Assembly (NCBI RefSeq): GCF_051659545.1
Contig: NZ_JBOFOR010000321.1
Coordinates: 1 to 8,262 of the forward strand
Direction: 5' to 3'
DNA: 8,262 bases
From: JBOFOR01 sp051659545
GTDB lineage: Bacteria; Bacillota; Clostridia; Peptostreptococcales; Peptostreptococcaceae
Positions 1 through 5,882 of the stretch are shown here, piece by piece. The position numbers and the translations under genes are program-made. Numbering within the stretch: position 1 is the stretch's first letter; each line of letters starts with the position of its first letter. Below the pieces are notes generated by a model that was given only the letters and a program-made list of their open reading frames with translations, was not told where the DNA came from and ran no database searches.

Positions 1-182
1 AAATGTTTGTGTGCAAGTGTGGGCATAGAGAGAAGTTAAGTGTGTTTAAGAAGAGGAAAGAAGAGGATAAGAGTAAGGCTTCTAAGGGTGATGTAAATAA
101 GTATCTGAAGAGTCAGAATAAGGATGATGAGGTATTTAACAATCCTTTTGCTGCTGCTTTGGCAAAGTTGAATAAGAAATAA
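1..182 (+). CDS. topB: DNA topoisomerase III, C-terminal end (partial)
   Basis: Only the last ~60 codons are present, and the gene enters from the left edge. The frame is open from position 3 to the TAA at 180-182. The readable end has a CxCGxREKL segment (Cys-Lys-Cys-Gly-His-Arg-Glu-Lys-Leu) near the window start, then a lysine-rich linker, and finishes with a small alanine-rich helix (FNNPFAAALAKLNKK). This arrangement matches the C-terminal tail I know from clostridial type IA topoisomerase III (TopB), which relaxes and decatenates DNA. The catalytic core lies outside the window, so the identification rests on the tail alone. A strong hairpin terminator follows 19 bp after the stop, so this gene is probably transcribed separately from the polysaccharide genes. 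Another protein with a zinc-ribbon-like tail is the main alternative. Confidence 0.72.
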   Translation, partial: MFVCKCGHREKLSVFKKRKEEDKSKASKGDVNKYLKSQNKDDEVFNNPFAAALAKLNKK

Positions 183-201
183 AATAGAATAGTATTATAA
201 A

Positions 202-253
202 AAATAAGGCAGTAAATAAATTTAGTTAGTTAAATTTATTTACTGCCTTATTT
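202..253 (+). terminator. Strong intrinsic terminator after topB
   Basis: A perfect 23-bp inverted repeat (202-224 pairs with 231-253) encloses a 6-nt loop, GTTAGT (225-230). The core of the stem is AAGGCAGTAAATAAATTTA. The 3' arm ends in a T-rich stretch and the 5' arm begins in an A-rich one, so the element could stop transcription from both directions. It lies 19 bp after the topB stop and insulates the polysaccharide operon from upstream read-through. Confidence 0.9.
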
Positions 254-257
254 ATAT

Positions 258-333
258 TCTACCAAATAATAATTAAATAGAATAACTAGTAGTACTACCA
301 AAGTAAAGAATACTACCTTAAATAATAATTAAA
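258..333 (+). repeat. Short direct repeats in the operon leader region
   Basis: The 14-mer AAATAATAATTAAA occurs exactly twice, at 264-277 and 320-333 (56 bp apart). Each copy is preceded by CTACC. The pentamer CTACC occurs at 259-263, 295-299 and 313-317, spaced 36 and 18 bp, and the last two are part of TACTACC. A perfect 10-bp palindrome, GTAGTACTAC, lies at 289-298. The repeats sit between the topB terminator and the first gene of the operon, where an operator or activator site would be expected. The bases are very AT-rich, so chance similarity cannot be excluded. Confidence 0.5.
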
Positions 334-357
334 CAATATTACTTAAGTTGCTAATAT
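329..357 (+). promoter_or_regulatory. Possible sigma-A-type promoter of the operon
   Basis: A -10-like TAATAT at 352-357 follows a weak -35-like TTAAAC (329-334) with a 17-bp spacer. The position is right: after the terminator and about 30 bp before the first start codon. The -35 box matches TTGACA at only three positions and overlaps the second copy of the AT-rich repeat, so the promoter may need an activator. The assignment is tentative because the whole region is AT-rich. Confidence 0.35.
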
Positions 358-386
358 TTTAGTATGAAAATAATGGAGGATAAATA

Positions 387-845
387 ATGCATTACTTATA
401 CCAATTTATAAAAAAGGGAAATAAGTTTTTGTTCAAAACTAACTTTAGACAAAAGGCTTTATACATAGAAGCATTTATTTTAACAGGACTTATGAGATAC
501 AAAATATTAAAACATCCATTTAGCAAACTTAAGGAACAACTTGGAAATTACAATATAGAATCTTCAAAAGAAGCTAGTATTGAAGAATATAACTTAGCAA
601 ATAAAATTAGGTGTACAGTAGTAGGAATTAGTAGATACACACCATGGGAAAGTTTATGTCTGGTTCAAGCAATGACAGTTCAGAAAATGCTAAAAAAAAG
701 AGGTATATCAACGACTATTTACCTGGGTGTAAATAGAAAGGAGGATAAAGAAATAGTAGCTCATGCATGGATTAGATGTGGAGAAATGTTTGTAACAGGT
801 GGTGATGGCAATGGGTATGCAACAGTAGCTAAGTTTTCTAATTAG
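387..845 (+). CDS. Lasso-peptide B2-like protein (transglutaminase-fold cysteine protease homologue)
   Basis: The 152-residue protein matches the B2 (McjB C-terminal) family, whose members cleave the leader from lasso peptide precursors with a papain/transglutaminase-type Cys-His-Asp triad. An N-terminal helical part (about 1-55, with the pattern ALYIEAFILTGLMRYKIL) precedes the catalytic part. Cys91 lies in WESLCLVQA, His126 in AHAWIRCG, and Asp140 in GGDGNGY is a plausible third residue. The family's usual spacing and its short aromatic end (VAKF) are kept, so the protein looks intact and full length. GGAGG (375-379) lies 7 nt before the ATG. The next gene encodes a PqqD/RRE-like protein, the usual B1 partner of B2. 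No lasso cyclase (asparagine synthetase-like) and no precursor peptide are seen, and the following genes make polysaccharide. The family assignment is fairly sure. A peptidase role in this context is inference, and the protein may process something other than a lasso peptide. Confidence 0.82.
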   Translation: MHYLYQFIKKGNKFLFKTNFRQKALYIEAFILTGLMRYKILKHPFSKLKEQLGNYNIESSKEASIEEYNLANKIRCTVVGISRYTPWESLCLVQAMTVQKMLKKRGISTTIYLGVNRKEDKEIVAHAWIRCGEMFVTGGDGNGYATVAKFSN

Positions 846-945
846 CTTCAGTCAGTTGAAGGTAGTAGAACCAGTGGTAGATATAGTAGAGAATAGTAAT
901 AGAATATTATACCTGAGAGTAATATTAAAGAGTTCTCCCTAAAAA

Positions 946-951
946 TATAAT
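946..951 (+). promoter_or_regulatory. Isolated TATAAT, possible internal -10 box
   Basis: A consensus TATAAT lies 34 bp before the start of the PqqD-like gene, inside the largest gap within the operon (846-985, 140 bp). No convincing -35 hexamer is found 16-18 bp upstream, and there is no extended TG motif. It could give a secondary transcript that starts at the PqqD-like gene, but an AT-rich chance match is about equally likely. The rest of the gap holds no convincing gene or terminator. Confidence 0.22.
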
Positions 952-985
952 ATAGATATAAATAGTATAAGGAAAGGAGAATAAA

Positions 986-1264
986 ATGATAAACTTAGAA
1001 ACCATAGTTTCATATAGAAGCGATTTAGATACTACTGACTTAGATGGGGATAAAGTAATGATGGACTTAGAAAAAGGGCAGTATTTTGCACTAAATAGTG
1101 TAGGAAGTAGAGTCTGGGAAGAAATAGAAAGTCCAATTAAAATTAGTAGTATAGTAGATAAATTGCTAGGAGAATATGAAGTAGATAGAGCTACATGTGA
1201 AGAAAGCGTAATGGAATTCATAGAAACCTTAGACAATGCAGGTCTATTAAGTAAAGAATTTTAG
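986..1264 (+). CDS. PqqD-family / RiPP recognition element (RRE)-like protein
   Basis: This 92-residue protein has the PqqD fold pattern. An N-terminal beta-hairpin (DGDKVMMDLEKGQYFALN, about 20-37) is followed by a helix starting at SVGSRVWEEIE (38-48). A winged-helix-like part then contains ISSIVDKLLGEYEVD (53-67) and a final helix ending DNAGLL (83-88). In RiPP pathways such proteins (PqqD; lasso B1) bind the precursor's leader peptide and present it to the modifying enzyme or protease. AGGAG (975-979) is 6 nt before the ATG. It follows the B2-like gene, as a B1/B2 pair does, and is only 11 bp before the Wzz-like gene, so it belongs to the polysaccharide transcript. No peptide substrate is visible nearby. 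The family call is firm, the partner is unknown, and a role with the radical SAM protein further downstream is possible but unproven. Confidence 0.85.
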   Translation: MINLETIVSYRSDLDTTDLDGDKVMMDLEKGQYFALNSVGSRVWEEIESPIKISSIVDKLLGEYEVDRATCEESVMEFIETLDNAGLLSKEF

Positions 1265-1275
1265 GGGGAAAAATA

Positions 1276-1962
1276 ATGGAAGAAACAATAGACTTAAGGG
1301 AATATTTTGAAATAATTAAAAAACGAGCTTGGGTAATCATATTAACTACAATAATTGGAGCAACAGTAAGTTTTGGTATAAGCAAACTAACTTATGTACC
1401 AATATATGAAGCTAAAACTACACTAATAGTCAACGCAGAGACATATTCATATGAGGGTAGACCATATATTACAGGAGAACAAATTATGGTTAGTGAGAAA
1501 CTAGCAGTATTATATGGTGAAATAGTAAATTCAAGAGCAGTACTACAACCAATAATAAGAGACCTAAACCTAAAAACATCCTATGAAGCTTTATCAGGTC
1601 AAATAAGCGTAACACCTGTAAATGAAACTCAAATTTTAAATCTATCAGTAAAAGATACAGATCCAGAAAGAGCAAGAGATATAGCTAACAAATTACCATC
1701 AGTATTTAGTGAAGAAGTAAAAAGAATAACAAAAGCAAGTGGAGTAGAAGTAATAGATTCAGCATTATTACCAGAGTTTTCGATCAACTCAGACTCATCT
1801 ACAAAGATGGCAATATCAGCAGTACTAGGAATGATGACAGGACTCTTTATAATATTCCTATTAGAATTTTTAGACAACAAAATAAAAACACCACAAGATA
1901 TACAAAAACACTTAGAAATACCAGTGCTAGGAGTAATTCCAAAAGAAAGTCTTATTAAATAG
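1276..1962 (+). CDS. CpsC/Wzz-family polysaccharide chain-length co-polymerase
   Basis: A 228-residue membrane protein with the Gram-positive CpsC/YveK/CapA layout. A short cytoplasmic N-terminus (IDLREYFEIIKKR) precedes TM1 (about 18-37), an extracellular domain of about 140 residues, and TM2 (about 177-198). The cytoplasmic tail (LEFLDNKIKTPQDIQKHLEIPVLGVIP) is typical of partners that activate the CpsD kinase. Such proteins set the length of capsule or exopolysaccharide chains together with the polymerase. The segment just before TM2 reads ALLPEFSINSDSSTKM, so it keeps one proline of the usual proline-rich motif but lacks the next ones. AGGGGGAA directly before the ATG serves as ribosome binding site and overlaps the stop of the PqqD-like gene. 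The kinase gene follows almost at once, and the CpsC-then-CpsD order is standard. Confidence 0.92.
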   Translation: MEETIDLREYFEIIKKRAWVIILTTIIGATVSFGISKLTYVPIYEAKTTLIVNAETYSYEGRPYITGEQIMVSEKLAVLYGEIVNSRAVLQPIIRDLNLKTSYEALSGQISVTPVNETQILNLSVKDTDPERARDIANKLPSVFSEEVKRITKASGVEVIDSALLPEFSINSDSSTKMAISAVLGMMTGLFIIFLLEFLDNKIKTPQDIQKHLEIPVLGVIPKESLIK

Positions 1963-1967
1963 GGGTG
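1961..1967 (+). promoter_or_regulatory. Ribosome binding site deciding the kinase start
   Basis: AGGGGTG at 1961-1967 overlaps the stop of the Wzz-like gene and is 6 nt before the ATG at 1974. The in-frame GTG at 1965 lies inside this Shine-Dalgarno sequence and cannot use it, so the ATG is the likely start. Confidence 0.75.
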
Positions 1968-1973
1968 ATAAAT

Positions 1974-2711
1974 ATGAATAGATTAATAACTTTGAATAAC
2001 CCAAAATCCCCTATATCAGAGATATATAGAGGGATAAGGACTAGTATAGAGTTTTCTAACCTAGATAAAAACATAAAAGTAATAAACATTACTAGCAGTA
2101 AGCCTAATGAAGGAAAAACAACAATAATCTCTAATCTAGCAGTTTCTTTTGCAAATCTTGAAAAAAAGGTACTGATTATAGATGGAGATTTGAGAAACCC
2201 AGGAGTACACAAAATGTTTGGTATAAGCAACATTATTGGATTAACAGATGTACTTGTAGGAAGTCACAATTTTGTAGAGTGTGTACATTGTACAGATACA
2301 AAGAACTTGCATGTATTAACTTGTGGACCAGTACCACCAAATCCATCAGAAATGCTAGCATCAAACAAAATGAAAAAATTTATAGAAGAGATGAGAGAAG
2401 AATATGATTATGTGTTTATAGATTCTCCACCAATAGGATTAGTTACAGATGCAGGAATAATTGGAGGATATTCAGATGGTTGTATATTTGTAGTAGGAGC
2501 ACAAGAAACAAACATTGATGTGGTAAAGATGGCTAAAGAAAAATTGGATAGTGTTGGAGTAAATATAATTGGAAGTGTGCTAAACAAATATGCAGTAAAA
2601 AAATCAACACAAGGTTATTATGATTATTATTATCTAGAAACTAGAAGTAGCAAAAGAAAATCTAGAAAAGAAAATAGACGTAGAAAAAAGGAAGAAAAAT
2701 CAATGGGTTAA
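1974..2711 (+). CDS. CpsD/CapB-type tyrosine-protein kinase (BY-kinase)
   Basis: With the start at ATG 1974 the protein has 245 residues, normal for a stand-alone Gram-positive BY-kinase. It shows the EX2RX2R oligomerisation motif (Glu16, Arg19, Arg22), Walker A in TSSKPNEGKT (40-49), Walker A' in VLIIDGDLRNP (66-76) and Walker B in YVFIDSPP (146-153). A tyrosine cluster, YYDYYY (215-220), is the likely autophosphorylation site. The enzyme uses ATP to phosphorylate itself and, when stimulated by the cytoplasmic tail of the CpsC partner encoded just upstream, cycles to control polysaccharide polymerisation and export. Unusually, about 25 strongly basic residues (rich in Arg and Lys) follow the tyrosine cluster, which normally lies at the very end. 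The cognate phosphatase gene (CpsB or Wzb type) is not in the window. Confidence 0.94.
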   Translation: MNRLITLNNPKSPISEIYRGIRTSIEFSNLDKNIKVINITSSKPNEGKTTIISNLAVSFANLEKKVLIIDGDLRNPGVHKMFGISNIIGLTDVLVGSHNFVECVHCTDTKNLHVLTCGPVPPNPSEMLASNKMKKFIEEMREEYDYVFIDSPPIGLVTDAGIIGGYSDGCIFVVGAQETNIDVVKMAKEKLDSVGVNIIGSVLNKYAVKKSTQGYYDYYYLETRSSKRKSRKENRRRKKEEKSMG

Positions 2712-2729
2712 ATTTTAGGAAGGTTTGAT

Positions 2730-2735
2730 GGGGAG
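2730..2735 (+). promoter_or_regulatory. Ribosome binding site deciding the sugar transferase start
   Basis: GGGGAG at 2730-2735 is 6 nt before the ATG at 2742. An in-frame TTG at 2739 is too close to use it. A second purine-rich motif, AGGAAGG (2717-2723), precedes an ATG at 2728, but that frame stops after four codons. Confidence 0.65.
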
Positions 2736-2741
2736 ATTTTG

Positions 2742-3443
2742 ATGGATAAATTTGACTTTGAAGAGTTTGAGTTAGAAGATGAGTCAGAGGGTTCTTCTGT
2801 AGCTATTACTTGTGATGAAATTATAATTAATAAATCATGGCTATATATCTGGAGTAAAAGAGCAATAGATATATTAGGTTCACTAGCCGGTCTAATATTA
2901 TTATGGCCACTGTTCATAGTTGTAGCTGTACTAATCAAATTAGAAGATTCAAAAGGTAAAGTTTTATTTACACAGGAGAGAAATGGTAAGTATCCGAAGA
3001 TTTTCAAAATGTATAAGTTTAGAAGTATGGTATACAACGCAGAGGAACAGCTAGAAGATTTGATGGAGCAAAATGAGCAAACAGGACCAGTGTTTAAAAT
3101 TGAGAATGATCCGAGAATAACAAGAATAGGTAGATTTATAAGAAAAACAAGTATAGATGAACTTCCCCAGTTGATAAATGTACTTAAGGGTGAAATGAGT
3201 CTAGTAGGGCCGAGACCACCGATACCTCATGAGGTAGAGCAGTATACAGAGTACCAAATGCAAAGACTAGCAGTTAAGCCAGGACTGACTTGTATATGGC
3301 AAGTAAGTGGTAGAAACAACATAGGCTTTGATGAGTGGGTGGATATGGATATAGAATACATAAGAACTAGAAGCTTATGGCTAGACATAAAGTTAATATT
3401 CAAAACAGTGTTTGTATTATTTGGAGATGAAAATGCTTCATAA
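2742..3443 (+). CDS. Initiating sugar transferase (monotopic phosphoglycosyl transferase)
   Basis: A 233-residue member of the bacterial sugar transferase family (CpsE/WbaP/PglC catalytic domain). It transfers a sugar phosphate from a nucleotide sugar to undecaprenyl phosphate at the membrane, which starts the repeat unit. A hydrophobic re-entrant helix (about 43-66, starting RAIDILGSLAGLIL) is followed by the conserved FTQERNGKYPKIFKMYKFRSM (77-96). Next come DPRITRIGRFIRKTSIDELPQ, with the catalytic Asp-Glu pair at 139-140, then SLVGPRPP (153-160) and KPGLTCIWQVSGRN (179-192). The protein is the short form without the large N-terminal membrane domain of WbaP. Its first 20 residues are strikingly acidic (many Asp and Glu), an extension not needed for catalysis. 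It follows the kinase gene, as is usual in capsule loci. The sugar donor (for example Gal, Glc or GlcNAc derivative) cannot be read from the sequence. Confidence 0.93.
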   Translation: MDKFDFEEFELEDESEGSSVAITCDEIIINKSWLYIWSKRAIDILGSLAGLILLWPLFIVVAVLIKLEDSKGKVLFTQERNGKYPKIFKMYKFRSMVYNAEEQLEDLMEQNEQTGPVFKIENDPRITRIGRFIRKTSIDELPQLINVLKGEMSLVGPRPPIPHEVEQYTEYQMQRLAVKPGLTCIWQVSGRNNIGFDEWVDMDIEYIRTRSLWLDIKLIFKTVFVLFGDENAS

Positions 3444-3506
3444 TATTTACTAATACCCTATATAGTTAGAATTAAACATAAAATATCTTAAATTAAATAA
3501 AAATAT

Positions 3507-3513
3507 GAGGAAG
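3507..3513 (+). promoter_or_regulatory. Ribosome binding site deciding the first GT4 start
   Basis: GAGGAAG (3507-3513) lies 6 nt before the ATG at 3520 and overlaps the alternative in-frame ATG at 3505, which itself has no Shine-Dalgarno sequence upstream. Starting at 3520 also gives the family-typical beginning MKILNVNKFYY. The preceding 76-bp gap (3444-3519) is AT-rich, and I see no convincing promoter or terminator in it. Confidence 0.72.
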
Positions 3514-3519
3514 TTAGAT

Positions 3520-4743
3520 ATGAAAATATTAAACGTAAATAAATTTTACTATAGAAAAGGTGGAAGTGAAGCGTACTTCTTTGGATTAGCAGATTTATTA
3601 AAAGAAAATAAACACGAAGTAATACCTTTCTCTATGAAAGATAAAAAAAACTATGATTCAAAGTATAATAAGTACTTTGTAGAAAATATAAGTTATGAAA
3701 ATATGGGAATAAAAGAAAAGCTTAGTAATGGAGCAAAACTTATATATTCAGTAGAAGCTAAAAATAAAGCTAAGAAGATAGTGAGTGATTGTAATCCTGA
3801 TATAGCACACTTACACATATTCCAACATCAGCTATCTCCATCTATATTAAAGCAAATTAAAAAAAATGGAACGTACATTGTGAATACAGTACATGATTTA
3901 AAGGTTGTATGTCCGAATTATAAAATGCTAAATAATGATGAAATATGTGAAAAGTGTAAAACAGATAAATTCATAAATTGTTTCAAAACTAAGTGCATCA
4001 AAGGATCTACAGTTAATAGTTTACTAAATACGATAGAAGCCTATACACATAGAATTCTAAAAAGCTATGACTATGTAGATAAATTTATATGCCCAAGTCA
4101 ATTTTATAGCGATAAGTTTATAGAATTTGGTATACCAAAAGAAAAAGTAGTTCATATACCAAACTTTGTAGATACTTCAAAAATAAAGCCAAATTATGAT
4201 TTTGAAGATTATTTTGTATACTTTGGTAGATTATCAGAAGAAAAAGGAATAAAAACACTGATAGAGTCAATGAAATTAATTAAAAAATCTAAACTGATTA
4301 TAGTAGGAAATGGACCACTAGAAGAAGAGTTAAAATTAATTGTAAAAAATAATAACATAAATAATATTGAATTTGTTGGATTTAAGACAGGCATAGAGCT
4401 AGAAAACATAGTGAAAAATAGTAAATTTGTTGTTATACCATCCGAATGGTATGAAAATGCACCAATGTCTATAATAGAAGCTATGTCTTATGGTAAACCA
4501 GTTATAGGATCAAATATAGGTGGAATACCTGAATTTATAGAACATAACAATACAGGATTAATATTTGAAGCTAAAGATAGTATAGATTTAGAAAATAAAA
4601 TAGATACATTATTAAATAATGAGTCGAAAGTTAAAGAAATGGGTAGAAAAGCTAGAGCAAGAGCAGAGAAACTTTATGACAAAAAAGTTCATTATGAAAA
4701 AATAATGTCTTTATACAATGAACTTATGAATAGTGGAAAGTAG
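3520..4743 (+). CDS. GT4-family glycosyltransferase (first of three)
   Basis: A 407-residue GT-B retaining glycosyltransferase. The N-terminal acceptor domain begins MKILNVNKFYYRKGGSE, with the glycine-rich loop typical of GT4. A HLHIFQHQ segment and VNTVHDLKVVCPNYK follow. The C-terminal donor domain has YFGRLSEEKG (234-243), IVGNGPLEEEL (261-271) and the EX7E motif with Glu312 and Glu320 (ENAPMSIIE). These contact the nucleotide sugar, so the enzyme adds one sugar to the lipid-linked repeat unit on the cytoplasmic side. Five cysteines (131, 143, 146, 154, 159) cluster in an insert between the helices of the acceptor domain, and may bind metal. The gene ends 4 bp before the next glycosyltransferase gene. 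Donor and linkage cannot be read from the sequence. Confidence 0.9.
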   Translation: MKILNVNKFYYRKGGSEAYFFGLADLLKENKHEVIPFSMKDKKNYDSKYNKYFVENISYENMGIKEKLSNGAKLIYSVEAKNKAKKIVSDCNPDIAHLHIFQHQLSPSILKQIKKNGTYIVNTVHDLKVVCPNYKMLNNDEICEKCKTDKFINCFKTKCIKGSTVNSLLNTIEAYTHRILKSYDYVDKFICPSQFYSDKFIEFGIPKEKVVHIPNFVDTSKIKPNYDFEDYFVYFGRLSEEKGIKTLIESMKLIKKSKLIIVGNGPLEEELKLIVKNNNINNIEFVGFKTGIELENIVKNSKFVVIPSEWYENAPMSIIEAMSYGKPVIGSNIGGIPEFIEHNNTGLIFEAKDSIDLENKIDTLLNNESKVKEMGRKARARAEKLYDKKVHYEKIMSLYNELMNSGK

Positions 4744-4747
4744 GTAA

Positions 4748-5869
4748 ATGATTATGAAAATAGCTATGATAGGACACAAAAGAGTTCCATCTAGAGAGGG
4801 TGGGGTAGAAGTTGTAGTAGAAGAACTCGGTACTAGAATGGTTATGCTTAATCATGAAGTACATGCTTACAACAGAAAAGGTAAGCATGTATCTGGTGAA
4901 AACTATGAGGTACAGAATCTGAAAGAGTATAAAGGAATGAAGATTTTACCTGTTCTGACTATTGATAAAAAAGGTCTAGCTGCATTGTCATCATCTGTAT
5001 TTGCAACTATAAAAGCTGTATTAGGAAGATATGACGTTATACATTTTCATGCAGAAGGACCATGTGCAATGTTATGGCTACCACATTTATTAGGAATAAG
5101 AACTGTTGCAACAATACATGGATTAGACCATCAAAGAAGCAAGTGGTCTAACTTTGCAAAAAAGTATATATTATTTGGAGAAAAGGTAGCTGTTAAGTAT
5201 GCTGACCATATAGTTGTATTAAGTAAAAATGTACAAAACTATTTCAAAGATACTTACAATAGAGAAACTGTATTTATTCCAAATGGAATAGAAAAACCAG
5301 AATACAGGGAGAGTAGAATAATAACTGAAAATTGGAATATAAAAAAAGATGAGTATATACTTTTCTTAGGTAGAATAGTGCCTGAAAAAGGAATCATGGA
5401 CTTAGTAGATGCTTTTAAATTAGTTGAAAGTGATAAAAAGTTAGTGATTGCTGGTGGATCTAGTGATACTGATGAATTTATGAAAGAATTACAAGAAAAA
5501 GCATCAGGCGATGAAAGAATAATTTTTACAGGATTTGTACAAGGAGAAGCACTAGAAGAGTTATATAGTAATGCATATATATATACATTACCTAGTACTT
5601 TAGAAGGAATGCCAATTAGTTTACTTGAAGCAATGAGTTACAAAAACTGTTGTCTAACAAGTGATATAAAAGAATGTACAGAAGTGATACAAGATACAGG
5701 GGTTAGTTTTAGTATAAGCAATATGAATGATCTAAAGAATAAACTTCAAATGCTTTGTGATAGTCCGGAAACAGTAGATAAATATAGAATAAAGGCATTT
5801 AATAGAGCAATAAACGAATTTAATTGGGATGAAGTAGTAGACAACACATTAAAACTATACAACAAATAA
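4748..5869 (+). CDS. GT4-family glycosyltransferase (second of three)
   Basis: A 373-residue GT-B glycosyltransferase. It begins with KIAMIGHKRVPSREGGVE, a signature I associate with the subgroup of GT4 enzymes that includes rhamnosyltransferases of capsule loci. HFHAEGPC (99-106) and TIHGLDHQR (122-130) mark the acceptor domain. The donor domain has FLGRIVPEKG (206-215), LVIAGGSSDTDEF and the EX7E motif with Glu286 and Glu294 (EGMPISLLE). It would act on the undecaprenyl-linked glycan in the cytoplasm. The start is ambiguous: ATG 4748 has GGAAAG (4735-4740) 7 nt upstream, while ATG 4754 gives the usual MKIAMIGHK beginning, with only a weak AGGT before it. The gene is tightly spaced on both sides (4 and 13 bp). 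A rhamnose donor is only a guess. Confidence 0.9.
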   Translation: MIMKIAMIGHKRVPSREGGVEVVVEELGTRMVMLNHEVHAYNRKGKHVSGENYEVQNLKEYKGMKILPVLTIDKKGLAALSSSVFATIKAVLGRYDVIHFHAEGPCAMLWLPHLLGIRTVATIHGLDHQRSKWSNFAKKYILFGEKVAVKYADHIVVLSKNVQNYFKDTYNRETVFIPNGIEKPEYRESRIITENWNIKKDEYILFLGRIVPEKGIMDLVDAFKLVESDKKLVIAGGSSDTDEFMKELQEKASGDERIIFTGFVQGEALEELYSNAYIYTLPSTLEGMPISLLEAMSYKNCCLTSDIKECTEVIQDTGVSFSISNMNDLKNKLQMLCDSPETVDKYRIKAFNRAINEFNWDEVVDNTLKLYNK

Positions 5870-5882
5870 AGGAGAAATCATT

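Noticed and set aside
846..861. Hairpin CTTCA-GTCAGT-TGAAG after the B2-like gene as a terminator
   Set aside because: The stem is only 5 bp and no T-run follows, so it should not stop transcription.
903..926. Inverted repeat AATATTA / TAATATT in the B2-PqqD gap
   Set aside because: It is a 7-bp stem made only of A and T, which is expected by chance in this composition.
925..1236. 103-codon open frame on the minus strand opposite the PqqD-like gene
   Set aside because: It is antisense to a clear PqqD family gene, is Ser/Leu/Ile-rich as expected for a shadow frame, and has no recognisable domain.
387..1264. A complete lasso peptide gene cluster
   Set aside because: Only B2-like and B1-like (PqqD) genes are present. 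There is no asparagine synthetase-like cyclase, no precursor gene and no dedicated ABC transporter in the window.
2708..3037. 109-codon open frame on the minus strand opposite the sugar transferase
   Set aside because: It is low-complexity (Ser, Asn, Ile rich) and overlaps conserved coding sequence of the phosphoglycosyl transferase; it looks like a shadow frame.
3444..3519. Internal promoter between the sugar transferase and the first GT4 gene
   Set aside because: No -35/-10 pair with acceptable spacing was found in this AT-rich 76-bp gap.
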